A stretch of DNA of 42,423 bases from a virus, in the IMG/VR virus record IMGVR_UViG_3300044971_000587, positions 1-42,423 of that record; one strand, 5' to 3'. The notes below the pieces were generated by a model that saw only the letters and a list, made by a program, of their open reading frames with translations, had not been told where the DNA came from and made no database searches. Position 1 is the stretch's first letter, and each line of letters begins with the position of its first letter. The position numbers were made by a program, and so were the translations under genes. This document shows positions 25,397-30,674 of the stretch, piece after piece.

Positions 25397-25407
25397 ATTA
25401 TACCATT
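25397..25407 (-). promoter_or_regulatory. Extended -10 promoter TAATGGTATAAT
   Basis: Exact ATGGTATAAT copy directly behind a terminator and 8 nt before the Ig-like gene on the minus strand. Confidence 0.6.
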
Positions 25408-25463
25408 AAATAAAACTGGACACCTAGACGCAGTGGGGTGGGGGGGTAGTATCTAGGTGCCAG
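25408..25463 (-). terminator. Strong minus-strand terminator with G/C-skewed loop
   Basis: On the minus strand CTGG-CACCTAGA pairs with TCTAGGTG-T-CCAG, followed by TTTTATTT. The 23-nt loop contains a run of seven C with neighbouring CCCC (seven G on the plus strand). It ends transcription from the holin-like gene. Confidence 0.8.
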
Positions 25464-25680
25464 CATAAAAATTATAACATTGTATTATTCTAAAACGGAC
25501 ATATTATAACAAAACGTTATAAACCAGACATTAAAAGAATTGTTATAGAATCGTTATAATCATTTCCGCATAAAGTGTAAAAAACCAGGGTATAAAAGTG
25601 TATACTTAAAATATATAAAGAAAAAGAATAACTAGCAAGTAAGGTTTTTAAAGTATCTTATATATTATATATAAAGAAAA
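25464..25680. other. Non-coding AT-rich spacer with GTTATAA repeats
   Basis: No gene is visible. TTATAAC/GTTATAA occurs about five times between 25468 and 25565, in both orientations, and a perfect 17-nt dyad (TTATATAT-T-ATATATAA) lies at 25658-25674 just after the holin-like stop. It could be the 3-prime untranslated region or a binding array. Confidence 0.4.
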
Positions 25681-25896
25681 TTATTTTTTAGAATGATCTT
25701 TAAAGTGTTCAAGTAAAAGATCAAATAGTTTGTCAGTTTTTTCCTCTAGGCGATTAACGGAGTCTTTTAGACTGGATCCAGAATTTGGCTTAAGTTCGTT
25801 TAAATAATGCTTTACAAGCCAACGAATTCCACCAGCAACAATAGTTACAATGGTAAGAAGAGTTAAGGTTAATGCTGCCCAATCTTGAGGTGACAT
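25681..25896 (-). CDS. Holin-like small membrane protein
   Basis: 71 residues: one membrane helix (about 7-28, AALTLTLLTIVTIVAGGIRW), then NELKPNSGSSLKDSVNRLEE and a charged C-terminal helix (KLFDLLLEHFKDHSKK). The LKPN-G-SSLKD-VNR signature is common in small membrane proteins of actinophages that are often annotated as holins. It may form lesions for lysis, but the lysin gene lies 7 kb away. Start 7 nt after TATAAT with no ribosome site. Confidence 0.6.
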   Translation of the reverse strand: MSPQDWAALTLTLLTIVTIVAGGIRWLVKHYLNELKPNSGSSLKDSVNRLEEKTDKLFDLLLEHFKDHSKK

Positions 25897-25903
25897 AAGG
25901 TTT

Positions 25904-25909
25904 ATTATA
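25904..25909 (-). promoter_or_regulatory. Promoter GATATAAT, 7 nt before start
   Basis: The minus strand reads AATGATATAATAAACCTTATG: -10 box 7 nt before the holin-like start, so a leaderless transcript is expected. Confidence 0.5.
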
Positions 25910-25925
25910 TCATTATTTGAGACTG

Positions 25926-26372
25926 TTATTCACAAATGTATGAAAAAGACATATGAAATAAATCATTTGTTGTTAAACCAATTGGACTGTTGTGGTCAAA
26001 TGGTTCATCTGCTGCCGAAGATTTAATATTCCAAATTGTAAAAGTAGAACTGCCATCATCTAAATGTCCTTTAAGACTATAGTGATCCACACCTTGATTT
26101 ACAATATCATGAACGGAGCCACCATAAACATCCGTATGGTATTTTGATGGAAACGGAAGTGTTAAGAAATATTGTCCAGTTCCGAAATTACTTACATTAT
26201 CAAAGTCAACGCTAATTTGAACTTGGATAAAATTTCCTATTTTTATATATGTTCCTGTTGCAGGAGTTCCAGTAAAGACTAATCCAGTTCCAGACCATAC
26301 TGGAAAATAAGATTTTATTTCGGTTGTGAGTCCGCCGACATCTCCAAAAGCGGGATGCGTAAATCTTGCCAC
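25926..26372 (-). CDS. Fibre C-terminal-domain-like protein
   Basis: 148 residues. The pattern YIKIGNFIQVQISVDFDNVS, then LPFPSKYHTDVYGGSV and TIWNIKSS is typical of the beta-sandwich tip domain of phage fibres and side proteins. Start MARFTHPAFGDVGGLTTEIK. Stop of the upstream gene is adjacent (1 nt), so it is co-translated. Likely a short fibre or tip protein. Confidence 0.55.
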   Translation of the reverse strand: MARFTHPAFGDVGGLTTEIKSYFPVWSGTGLVFTGTPATGTYIKIGNFIQVQISVDFDNVSNFGTGQYFLTLPFPSKYHTDVYGGSVHDIVNQGVDHYSLKGHLDDGSSTFTIWNIKSSAADEPFDHNSPIGLTTNDLFHMSFSYICE

Positions 26373-26651
26373 TTAAGGCTCCAAGCCGATTTGAATCATA
26401 GCAACGTTCATAGAGTTTACGGATGAAGTTGCATATAGCGCATCATTGGATACAAGTTCAAAAGAGATTGAATGGTTTGGCATAATTCTAAACCCGTAGT
26501 TAGAAGATGATACTCCTTCGCCACCAATATAAATATATCCAGTTGCGTTAACATTTTGTAGGGTAATATCCATTCCGCCGTGTGCGCCTAATGGCGTCAA
26601 GCGAGTAGCAGAAGAATCGCTAAGTGTGACTAATGAATGCGCTGTTGCCAT
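26373..26651 (-). CDS. Small beta-sandwich tail protein
   Basis: 92 residues (MATAHSLVTLSDSSATRLTP), with GYIYIGGEGVSSSNYGFRIM in the middle. It has the plan of the small Ser/Thr/Gly-rich proteins found with fibre genes and resembles the 21975 gene in length and position. It is the first gene of the leftward late module, expressed from a TATAAT located 6 nt before its start. Confidence 0.52.
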   Translation of the reverse strand: MATAHSLVTLSDSSATRLTPLGAHGGMDITLQNVNATGYIYIGGEGVSSSNYGFRIMPNHSISFELVSNDALYATSSVNSMNVAMIQIGLEP

Positions 26652-26657
26652 ATAGCA

Positions 26658-26663
26658 ATTATA
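26658..26663 (-). promoter_or_regulatory. Leaderless-type promoter TATAAT-6 nt-ATG
   Basis: The minus strand reads GATATAATTGCTATATGG. It is the first late promoter. A CGGGATATAA element at 26678-26687 has a near-mirror copy (TTAATATCCCG, 26784-26794) in the divergent plus-strand promoter. Confidence 0.55.
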
Positions 26664-26732
26664 TCTATTTATTTAGGCGGGATATAAGTTAAGCCGAAAA
26701 TAGAGATATCAAACCATCATAAGACATAATAC

Positions 26733-26747
26733 GACTGCTACGCAGTC
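26733..26747. repeat. Short perfect inverted repeat between divergent promoters
   Basis: GACTGC-TAC-GCAGTC lies midway in the 160-bp divergent region. It could be an operator or a small hairpin; no T-tract follows. Confidence 0.35.
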
Positions 26748-26779
26748 CACAAATGTCTAATCGGATGTAGTATCTATGT

Positions 26780-26808
26780 TTGCTTAATATCCCGATATGG
26801 GTTATACT
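26780..26808 (+). promoter_or_regulatory. Promoter TTGCTT-17-TATACT
   Basis: A good -35/-10 pair with 17-nt spacing. The predicted start of transcription (about 26814) coincides with the GTG start codon of the next gene. Confidence 0.6.
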
Positions 26809-26813
26809 TAGAT

Positions 26814-27410
26814 GTGCTAGATATGATTAAGCAAATCCTTATTGAAGGTTTGACAAGCAAACTAAAAACACATCATTCAGTTTATAGGCTTCCCTGTACA
26901 AGTGAGTTTTTGGAAGAACTTATTGCTAACACCTTTACAGAACATGGCCTGATAAACGACTGGCAGCCTAATAGAAGCCATTCCGTCAGCGTAGACATGT
27001 CTTTAGAGTCAGGCGAAAGTTTCTCTGTTAAATCGGGTGTATACGCAAATAACACACTAACCTTCTCTGGATCCAGGCTAGGTAAATATCAAACCTTAGA
27101 TGCCATGATATCTAGCGTAGTGGATAATAGTGCTAAGTATTATGTGTGTCTTGCTAAGTCAGACCAGGATTGGTCTTCTGTCCCCGCCGAAAATGAGAAA
27201 AAGGTTTATTATCTTTTTGTATTTGATTCCCAAACCTTGATATATGATAGTGGGGTTTGGAACAAAGTTCAAACCAAGTCTGGAGGATATAACTACGTTA
27301 TGGAGTCTATAGGTATGTCTGCTAAAATTAATACTAGTATGTCCTCACAGTTGTGGACCAGTGTTAGTGAGAGTCTTATTGGTGCCCCGATAAAATTGGA
27401 GATATTGTAG
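26814..27410 (+). CDS. Unknown protein, possibly nuclease-like
   Basis: 198 residues from GTG at 26814 (leaderless), or 195 from ATG at 26823; no ribosome site is present. A middle segment, VDMSLESGESFSVKSGVYAN followed by TFSGSRLGKY, recalls the D...xxK beta-hairpin of PD-(D/E)xK restriction-type nucleases, but the usual acidic residue before x-K is Ser, so this is weak. A second strand pair (KKVYYLFVFDSQTLIYDSG) follows. It abuts the convergent tiny-gene operon with no gap. Function unknown; a defence, anti-defence or restriction-like role is only a guess. Confidence 0.6.
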   Translation: MLDMIKQILIEGLTSKLKTHHSVYRLPCTSEFLEELIANTFTEHGLINDWQPNRSHSVSVDMSLESGESFSVKSGVYANNTLTFSGSRLGKYQTLDAMISSVVDNSAKYYVCLAKSDQDWSSVPAENEKKVYYLFVFDSQTLIYDSGVWNKVQTKSGGYNYVMESIGMSAKINTSMSSQLWTSVSESLIGAPIKLEIL

Positions 27411-27518
27411 TTACTTTTTAAAGTACCAAAATATTATTGCTACCCCCGACAAAATTGCAAAAATTAACAAACCTCTATCCGAATGATCATATGGATCTGT
27501 GTGAACTAAATAATTCAT
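27411..27518 (-). CDS. 35-residue single-pass membrane micro-protein
   Basis: A polar, acidic N-terminus (MNYLVHTDPYDHSDRG) is followed by one hydrophobic segment (LLIFAILSGVAIIFWYF) and KK at the end. It is the last of four overlapping micro-genes; its ATG shares a base with the upstream stop (TAATG) and GAGGA lies upstream. Its stop codon touches the stop of the convergent 26814 gene. Function unknown. Confidence 0.6.
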   Translation of the reverse strand: MNYLVHTDPYDHSDRGLLIFAILSGVAIIFWYFKK

Positions 27519-27634
27519 TATTCCTCAAATGAGGTTTGGGATTGTAGTAAGTCATTTACTGTGGTTTGACAATTACAATCACAAGGTTTGTTTATAATAG
27601 GAATATCTTTTGGTTTGTCTATGTTAGATTCCAT
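27518..27634 (-). CDS. 38-residue micro-protein with CDCNC motif
   Basis: MESNIDKPKDIPIINKPCDC and 18 more residues, including the cysteine cluster CDCNC that may bind metal. GGAGGATC gives a strong ribosome site. It overlaps the upstream gene by 11 nt and the downstream gene by 1 nt. No family recognised. Confidence 0.55.
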   Translation of the reverse strand: MESNIDKPKDIPIINKPCDCNCQTTVNDLLQSQTSFEE

Positions 27635-27776
27635 GATCCTCCATGTATTTTAGACGTTCCATTAACTTATGGTGTTCTGGATCTTCAAGCATTTCTTTAA
27701 TTACATCGTTAACTGTTTTCTTTGGAATACCATAGTCATCTGGCAAAGATGCTTCAAGATTGTCTAAAATAGCCAT
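27624..27776 (-). CDS. 50-residue acidic helical micro-protein
   Basis: MAILDNLEASLPDDYGIPKK starts the protein; the remainder is predicted helical and charged (VNDVIKEMLEDPEHHKLMER). It begins inside the stop region of the 21-residue gene (13-nt overlap), so it depends on coupled translation. Function unknown. Confidence 0.55.
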   Translation of the reverse strand: MAILDNLEASLPDDYGIPKKTVNDVIKEMLEDPEHHKLMERLKYMEDHGI

Positions 27777-27829
27777 ATCAATGCTGCCAAACCAATTATT
27801 ATGATAGAGACTAGTATTCGTTGTTTCAT
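27764..27829 (-). CDS. 21-residue membrane peptide, first gene of mini-operon
   Basis: Three basic/polar residues (KQR) precede a single hydrophobic stretch (ILVSIIIIGLAALIWLF). The ATG lies exactly 6 nt after TATAAT, so the mRNA is expected to be leaderless. It overlaps the next gene by 13 nt. Such peptides may insert in the membrane; function unknown. Confidence 0.5.
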   Translation of the reverse strand: MKQRILVSIIIIGLAALIWLF

Positions 27830-27835
27830 ATAATA

Positions 27836-27841
27836 ATTATA
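27836..27841 (-). promoter_or_regulatory. Leaderless-type promoter of the micro-gene operon
   Basis: The minus strand reads GGGTATAATTATTATATG: TATAAT, 6 nt, ATG. Upstream lies a direct repeat GGGTATA GGGTATA. Confidence 0.55.
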
Positions 27842-27932
27842 CCCTATACCCTGCCAAATCTGAAAAAATTTTCATTTTGAGAAAATCTGAATATTTTTCT
27901 TAGATGTATGATATGTAATTTTAAAAATAAAA

Positions 27933-27959
27933 ATGAAAAAAAATAGTGAGCACACTACT
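27933..27959 (-). terminator. Terminator of the minus-strand early operon
   Basis: AGTAGTG-TGCT-CACTATT (7 bp with one G-T pair) followed by a run of eight T on the minus strand. Its stem overlaps the stop codon of the last gene. Confidence 0.7.
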
Positions 27960-28056
27960 CTGACTCTGTGTAGTGTGTCCTATCATAGTTAGCAAGTGTC
28001 CCACCATTTTCTAGGTGGGCTTTGCGTCTTAACTGTTCAGCAGAATACTCAGACAC
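27955..28056 (-). CDS. 33-residue protein, GTG start coupled to upstream stop
   Basis: The open frame extends to 28152, but the start is set at GTG 28056 because AAGGA lies 7 nt upstream and GTGTCTGA overlaps the preceding TGA. The product (MSEYSAEQLRRKAHLENGGT plus 13 residues) is polar and helical. Function unknown; last gene before the terminator. Confidence 0.5.
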   Translation of the reverse strand: MSEYSAEQLRRKAHLENGGTLANYDRTHYTESE

Positions 28057-28234
28057 TCTTGCGTCCTTGTATCCAACCTGAGTGAATACCAATGAGCGGT
28101 GCGTCAATGTTGACGGCTGTGCCCAATGGTAATGCGTCAGCGTATTTGTCAATAAACTCTAACACTTTTTCTTTGCTATCAAACGGCATGTCTTTGACTG
28201 CGCCATTTACTGATGTTAATTGAACTGGTATCAT
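28049..28234 (-). CDS. 61-residue protein, paralogue of the 31277 gene
   Basis: Starts at ATG 28234 with GAAGGAACAA upstream (the GTG at 28246 has no site). It aligns with the plus-strand product at 31277: V-NGAVKDMPFDSKEKVLEFI / FNGSVKKISVPSKGAVSQFI, then Y-ALP(L/V)G-V. One copy lies in each divergent early operon. A small beta-alpha fold is likely. Function unknown. Confidence 0.6.
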   Translation of the reverse strand: MIPVQLTSVNGAVKDMPFDSKEKVLEFIDKYADALPLGTAVNIDAPLIGIHSGWIQGRKSV

Positions 28235-28245
28235 TTGTTCCTTCA

Positions 28246-28344
28246 CTAGTTAAACCAACCTTGTCTATCTGCTGCTATAAAAAATAGCATGGTGGACATA
28301 AATACTACAAAAAATATCACGCTACCAATTCCTTCTGTTTCCAT
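28246..28344 (-). CDS. 32-residue single-pass membrane micro-protein
   Basis: METEGIGS followed by one hydrophobic segment (VIFFVVFMSTMLFFIAA) and the tail DRQGWFN. GAGGAG lies 11 nt upstream. It starts 2 nt after the upstream stop. Function unknown. Confidence 0.5.
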   Translation of the reverse strand: METEGIGSVIFFVVFMSTMLFFIAADRQGWFN

Positions 28345-28346
28345 AA

Positions 28347-28451
28347 TTAGTTATTCTCCTCGTCAATTCCAAACATTTCCACAAACACTTTGTTTGCTTC
28401 TTGTAAAGCCTCTATGGCTTCGTTAATCTTATCCATGTTAGCGATAGTCAT
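28347..28451 (-). CDS. 34-residue helical micro-protein
   Basis: MTIANMDKINEAIEALQEAN and 14 more residues; an amphipathic helix with heptad-like spacing and an acidic end. TAATG overlap with the upstream gene. Function unknown. Confidence 0.52.
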   Translation of the reverse strand: MTIANMDKINEAIEALQEANKVFVEMFGIDEENN

Positions 28452-28609
28452 TAGCGACCACCTGCCTTAACATATTCCATAGCAACATCAAAACCCATTT
28501 CGTCAATGAGTTGAGCAGCACGGCGAATGCTAATCTCAGGTTGAGGATGATTGATAGATAGAGCAGATGAGCCAAACTCATCAGCGATTTCGTTATATAT
28601 AGTGTTCAT
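28451..28609 (-). CDS. 52-residue protein, first gene of the leftward early operon
   Basis: Begins MNTIYNEIADEFGSSALSIN and has a helical second half (RRAAQLIDEMGFDVAMEYVK). GAAAGG lies 8 nt before the ATG, within a leader of about 100 nt. Two tandem promoters lie upstream. No family recognised. Confidence 0.58.
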   Translation of the reverse strand: MNTIYNEIADEFGSSALSINHPQPEISIRRAAQLIDEMGFDVAMEYVKAGGR

Positions 28610-28716
28610 TTAATGAACCTTTCTTTTAATGCGGTTAAACCTTTTAACCTTTTGCTGACCTAGGTTATTTGCTCTTGCGAGGCTCACTAGGATTTCTTAT
28701 TTAATTGTATGTCGTA

Positions 28717-28745
28717 AGACTATCATATAAACCTTGAAAAGTCAA
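28717..28745 (-). promoter_or_regulatory. Leftward promoter P2, TTGACT-17-TAGTCT
   Basis: Near-consensus -35 with 17-nt spacing. The -35 flank (CTTGACTTTTCA) and a preceding GCGTGTCG element are shared with P1. Confidence 0.65.
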
Positions 28746-28767
28746 GGCGACACGCTGTCTTTTTTTG

Positions 28768-28783
28768 TGTGATTTGCCTCACT
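28768..28783. promoter_or_regulatory. CRP/GlxR-like palindrome TGTGATTTGCCTCACT
   Basis: Fits TGTGA-N6-TCACA with one flank mismatch. Its centre is about 65 bp upstream of the predicted P2 start. Confidence 0.45.
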
Positions 28784-28799
28784 TACTTGCTACGCTCAT

Positions 28800-28815
28800 G
28801 CGAACACTTGTTCGC
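28800..28815. promoter_or_regulatory. LexA-like (SOS) box GCGAACACTTGTTCGC
   Basis: CGAAC-ACTT-GTTCG matches the Gram-positive/actinobacterial LexA pattern CGAAC-N4-GTTCG, with a 7-bp perfect palindrome around a CT centre. It lies downstream of P1 and upstream of P2. Confidence 0.5.
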
Positions 28816-28866
28816 CTTATTTGGTAGGCTCATTGAGACTATCTTTCTTTATTTATTTATAGTAGA

Positions 28867-28895
28867 ATACTATCACACAATACCTGAAAAGTCAA
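28867..28895 (-). promoter_or_regulatory. Leftward promoter P1, TTGACT-17-TAGTAT
   Basis: Near-consensus -35 with 17-nt spacing, with ACGGCGTGTCG directly upstream. Confidence 0.65.
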
Positions 28896-28927
28896 GACGA
28901 CACGCCGTGAATTACATGCCTGTAATT

Positions 28928-28943
28928 AGTGATATACACCACA
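28928..28943. promoter_or_regulatory. Degenerate CRP/GlxR-like palindrome AGTGATATACACCACA
   Basis: Two flank mismatches to TGTGANNTANNTCACA but the central TA is kept. Centre about 75 bp upstream of the predicted P1 start. Confidence 0.35.
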
Positions 28944-28987
28944 CGACAAATAGTACAAATCGGACATTGGACTCGGGTTTTTTAGAG

Positions 28988-29050
28988 TTATCCACAGGGG
29001 TTATCCACAGACACTTTTATACTGGTGAGTATACTGCTGAGTTATCCACA
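28988..29050 (+). promoter_or_regulatory. Three DnaA boxes (TTATCCACA)
   Basis: Exact TTATCCACA at 28988-28996, 29001-29009 and 29042-29050, all in one orientation. This is the consensus bacterial DnaA box. AT-rich sequence follows. Candidate replication origin or DnaA-controlled promoter region. Confidence 0.7.
29020..29031. repeat. TACTGGTGAGTA element
   Basis: Member of the TACTGGxxAGTA family (29020, 29089, 29925, 30776), an imperfect palindrome near early promoters. Confidence 0.4.
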
Positions 29051-29056
29051 GGCTAA

Positions 29057-29072
29057 TGTGTTGCGGATCACA
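29057..29072. promoter_or_regulatory. CRP/GlxR-like palindrome TGTGTTGCGGATCACA
   Basis: TGTG(T)-N6-TCACA; centre about 74 bp upstream of the predicted start of the first rightward transcript. Confidence 0.5.
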
Positions 29073-29088
29073 TAAAAATTGTCTCATA

Positions 29089-29132
29089 TACTGGTCAGTA
29101 ATAGCGAAAATGTCAGTGGTCTATGTTAGACT
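29089..29132 (+). promoter_or_regulatory. First rightward early promoter with TGTCAG element
   Basis: TACTGGTCAGTA (29089-29100), then TGTCAG (29111-29116), 10 nt, TAGACT (29127-29132). The -35 position (GCGAAA) is poor, so activation is probably needed. A leader hairpin GTGAGA-AAC-TCTCAC follows at 29149-29163. Confidence 0.6.
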
Positions 29133-29181
29133 TACCAGTATAAAGAAAGTGAGAAACTCTCACTAAAGAAAGGAATTCAAA

Positions 29182-29355
29182 ATGAATTCACTAAAAGAAA
29201 AAGTGTGTAAGCATACACCTAATAAAAATGCTATCTCTATCGTTCATGATGAGCGATTTACTTTCTGCGAGGATTGTGAGCAGAATATAACTTCTCACCT
29301 TCGTGAGGATAATGACTTCATGTCATACTGGACTTCATGGAAGGTTGGTAAGTAA
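29182..29355 (+). CDS. 57-residue CxxC protein, paralogue of the 30182 gene
   Basis: Starts MNSLKEKVCKHTPNKNAISI; C-x-H (CKH) and FTFCEDCEQNI give a possible zinc site. The 30182 product shares (C-x-HTPNK-AIS), FTFCE-CEQNI and a closing W-x2-WKV. AAAGG lies 8 nt before the start. First gene of the rightward early operon. Function unknown; small zinc fingers of this kind often bind nucleic acid or a host protein. Confidence 0.62.
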   Translation: MNSLKEKVCKHTPNKNAISIVHDERFTFCEDCEQNITSHLREDNDFMSYWTSWKVGK

Positions 29356-29454
29356 ATGATAACAACCTTAGCATGTCGCTTGTGCGATAATAAAATTTCT
29401 AGTGAATTCTTTGATGAGCAAGATATAATTACTTGCTCTAATTGTTGGGAGTAA
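29356..29454 (+). CDS. 32-residue zinc-ribbon micro-protein
   Basis: MITTLACRLCDNKISSEFFD and 12 more, with two CxxC pairs (CRLC, CSNC) 18 residues apart, the minimal zinc-ribbon layout. Its ATG directly follows the upstream TAA. Function unknown. Confidence 0.55.
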   Translation: MITTLACRLCDNKISSEFFDEQDIITCSNCWE

Positions 29455-29458
29455 ATAA

Positions 29459-29650
29459 ATGAAAACTGATTTTGAAATTCAGCAAGATTTAGAAAATGAA
29501 TTTAATGAAATGCTTGATGAATGTTATCCCACTGTGGAAATTGGTGGCATAACTTTTTACCCTTCTCAAATTGTAAAAGATTGCGATCCAATTGCTTATC
29601 GTGTCTGGTTATCTGATTGGGAAGCAGACGCAGAAAGTAGAGGAGAATAA
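29459..29650 (+). CDS. 63-residue acidic protein, unknown
   Basis: MKTDFEIQQDLENEFNEMLD start; acidic helix, then ITFYPSQIVKDCDPIAYRVW and an acidic end. Similar short proteins with Y-P-S-x-I-x-x-x-D-P-x-A-Y/F-R occur in many phage early regions. Ribosome site GGGAG lies 7 nt upstream. Confidence 0.6.
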   Translation: MKTDFEIQQDLENEFNEMLDECYPTVEIGGITFYPSQIVKDCDPIAYRVWLSDWEADAESRGE

Positions 29651-29652
29651 AA

Positions 29653-29778
29653 ATGTTAAAAGAAATAAAAAATAAAATAATTCGTATTCAAGAATTGCGC
29701 CGCAGTAATGCGGCTACTGCAATTCCAAATAAGAAAAAATATTCTAGAAAAATAAAACATAAAAATAAATTGCAATAA
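29653..29778 (+). CDS. 41-residue strongly basic micro-protein
   Basis: MLKEIKNKIIRIQELRRSNA, then a Lys/Arg-rich tail (NKKKYSRKIKHKNKLQ). Likely nucleic-acid or ribosome binding by charge only. GAGGAG precedes it. Last gene of the first rightward operon. Confidence 0.5.
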   Translation: MLKEIKNKIIRIQELRRSNAATAIPNKKKYSRKIKHKNKLQ

Positions 29779-29791
29779 AAAACCCGAGGAG

Positions 29792-29812
29792 TTATCCACA
29801 GGTTTATCCACA
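29792..29812 (+). promoter_or_regulatory. Pair of DnaA boxes
   Basis: TTATCCACA at 29792-29800 and 29804-29812, 12 bp apart, same orientation. The second overlaps a palindrome CATGATACGTATCACA (29811-29826) that is itself CRP-like. Confidence 0.6.
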
Positions 29813-29882
29813 TGATACGTATCACATTTACCCCCCTCTATAAAAGCCCTGCTCAGAGCCTTAATTGGCATACCTATAGAAA

Positions 29883-29898
29883 TGTGGCGTACATCACA
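29883..29898. promoter_or_regulatory. CRP/GlxR-like palindrome TGTGGCGTACATCACA
   Basis: One mismatch to TGTGANNTANNTCACA. Centre about 76 bp upstream of the predicted start of the 30011 transcript. Confidence 0.5.
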
Positions 29899-29924
29899 AA
29901 TCAAAATGTCCGTTTTGCCCTACT

Positions 29925-29960
29925 TACTGGCTAGTAGATGTCAGACCCCCCTGTTATACT
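29925..29960 (+). promoter_or_regulatory. TGTCAG promoter of the 30011 operon
   Basis: TACTGGCTAGTA (29925-29936), TGTCAG (29939-29944), 10 nt, TATACT (29955-29960). The -35 position is not consensus. Confidence 0.6.
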
Positions 29961-30010
29961 TACTAGTATAAAGAAAGTTAAATAAAGGTTATTTAACAAG
30001 AAAGGTCAAA

Positions 30011-30133
30011 ATGACAAACAGAATATTTGAAAAAGATATAACAGATACTATGGCTCAACTTATGGGCTACAATAAATGTGAAAAATGCGGTGGCGGTTGG
30101 ATAGCCCAACCAATATGCGTAATGTGTAAATAA
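30011..30133 (+). CDS. 40-residue zinc-ribbon micro-protein
   Basis: MTNRIFEKDITDTMAQLMGY then CEKCGGGW and CVMC: two CxxC pairs ten residues apart, a rubredoxin-like minimal knuckle. AAAGG lies upstream of the start. Function unknown. Confidence 0.55.
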   Translation: MTNRIFEKDITDTMAQLMGYNKCEKCGGGWIAQPICVMCK

Positions 30134-30181
30134 TAACTTAATAAAATAAAATTAACTAACAAAAAAGAAAGGTTGTCTAAA

Positions 30182-30364
30182 ATGATAACACTAGAAAAAA
30201 CAATAGTATGCAAAGAGCATACACCAAATAAATCTGCTATCTCTATGGTAGGAGATGACCAATTCACATTCTGCGAAAGTTGTGAACAAAATATTGAGCG
30301 TTGGTATAACGATACTGACCCAGAGCGTCTGCCTATGTGGACAGATTGGAAAGTGTCTAACTAA
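30182..30364 (+). CDS. 60-residue CxxC protein, paralogue of the 29182 gene
   Basis: Start at ATG 30182, with AAAGG upstream; a TTG nine bases earlier is ignored. Shares C-x-EHTPNKSAISMV, FTFCESCEQNIERW and a final WTDWKV with the 29182 product. A duplicated early protein with a C-x2-H / CxxC metal site. Function unknown. Confidence 0.62.
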   Translation: MITLEKTIVCKEHTPNKSAISMVGDDQFTFCESCEQNIERWYNDTDPERLPMWTDWKVSN

Positions 30365-30540
30365 TGAGTATTGAACTTCAAGATGTACTAAATGTCTGCC
30401 GTCAAATTCGTGGAAACGATAGAGACTCAGGCGCACACTATTTACTTGGTTATCTTTGGGCTAACACTCCAAAGAAAGAACAAATTAGAATTGCAAAACT
30501 ATTTAATAACGATTTATTAGAACAGGAAAAAAATAAATGA
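30364..30540 (+). CDS. 58-residue helical protein, unknown
   Basis: MSIELQDVLNVCRQIRGNDR start, with GAHYLLGYLWANTPKKEQIR following. The start overlaps the upstream stop (TAATG) and the end overlaps the next gene (ATGA). Coupled translation supports reality. No family recognised. Confidence 0.55.
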   Translation: MSIELQDVLNVCRQIRGNDRDSGAHYLLGYLWANTPKKEQIRIAKLFNNDLLEQEKNK

Positions 30541-30638
30541 ATAACTTTTATCAAACCTTTTTTGTAAGTGGTAACGCATTGTTTTGGTTTTCAATGATCT
30601 GTTTATCTTATGCATTTTATTTATTCGTAAAAGAATAA
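30537..30638 (+). CDS. 33-residue single-pass membrane micro-protein
   Basis: MNNFYQTFFVSGN then a hydrophobic aromatic-rich segment (ALFWFSMICLSYAFYLF) and VKE. ATGA overlap with the upstream gene. Function unknown. Confidence 0.5.
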   Translation: MNNFYQTFFVSGNALFWFSMICLSYAFYLFVKE

Positions 30639-30674
30639 TTATTCAGATCACTGCATAAAAAACCCGACTCCCCT

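Larger units (their letters stand above)
28610..29181. promoter_or_regulatory. Divergent early control region
   Basis: 572 bp without a convincing gene. It holds, left to right, the leader and two promoters of the leftward operon, two CRP/GlxR-like palindromes, a LexA-like box, three DnaA boxes, two TACTGGxxAGTA sites, another CRP/GlxR-like palindrome and the first rightward TGTCAG promoter. It looks like the main early switch and a possible replication origin. Confidence 0.65.

Noticed and set aside
25431-25447. G-quadruplex in the GGGGTGGGGGGG loop
   Set aside because: Only two clear G runs; the stem-loop explains the region better as a minus-strand terminator.
28783-28833. 16-codon minus-strand frame between P1 and P2
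   Set aside because: Very short, only a weak AAAGAAAG upstream, and it overlaps the LexA-like box; a leader peptide cannot be excluded.
28769-29056. 95-codon plus-strand frame in the divergent control region
   Set aside because: It covers promoters, palindromes and three DnaA boxes; its repeated ELSTG comes from the DnaA box itself. No ribosome site.
28986-29812. CRISPR-like array from repeated TTATCCACA
   Set aside because: Repeats are 9 nt with irregular spacing; they match DnaA boxes, not CRISPR repeats.
29656-29904. 82-codon minus-strand frame
   Set aside because: Covers a small plus gene, two DnaA boxes and a palindrome; composition is AT-driven Phe/Ile.
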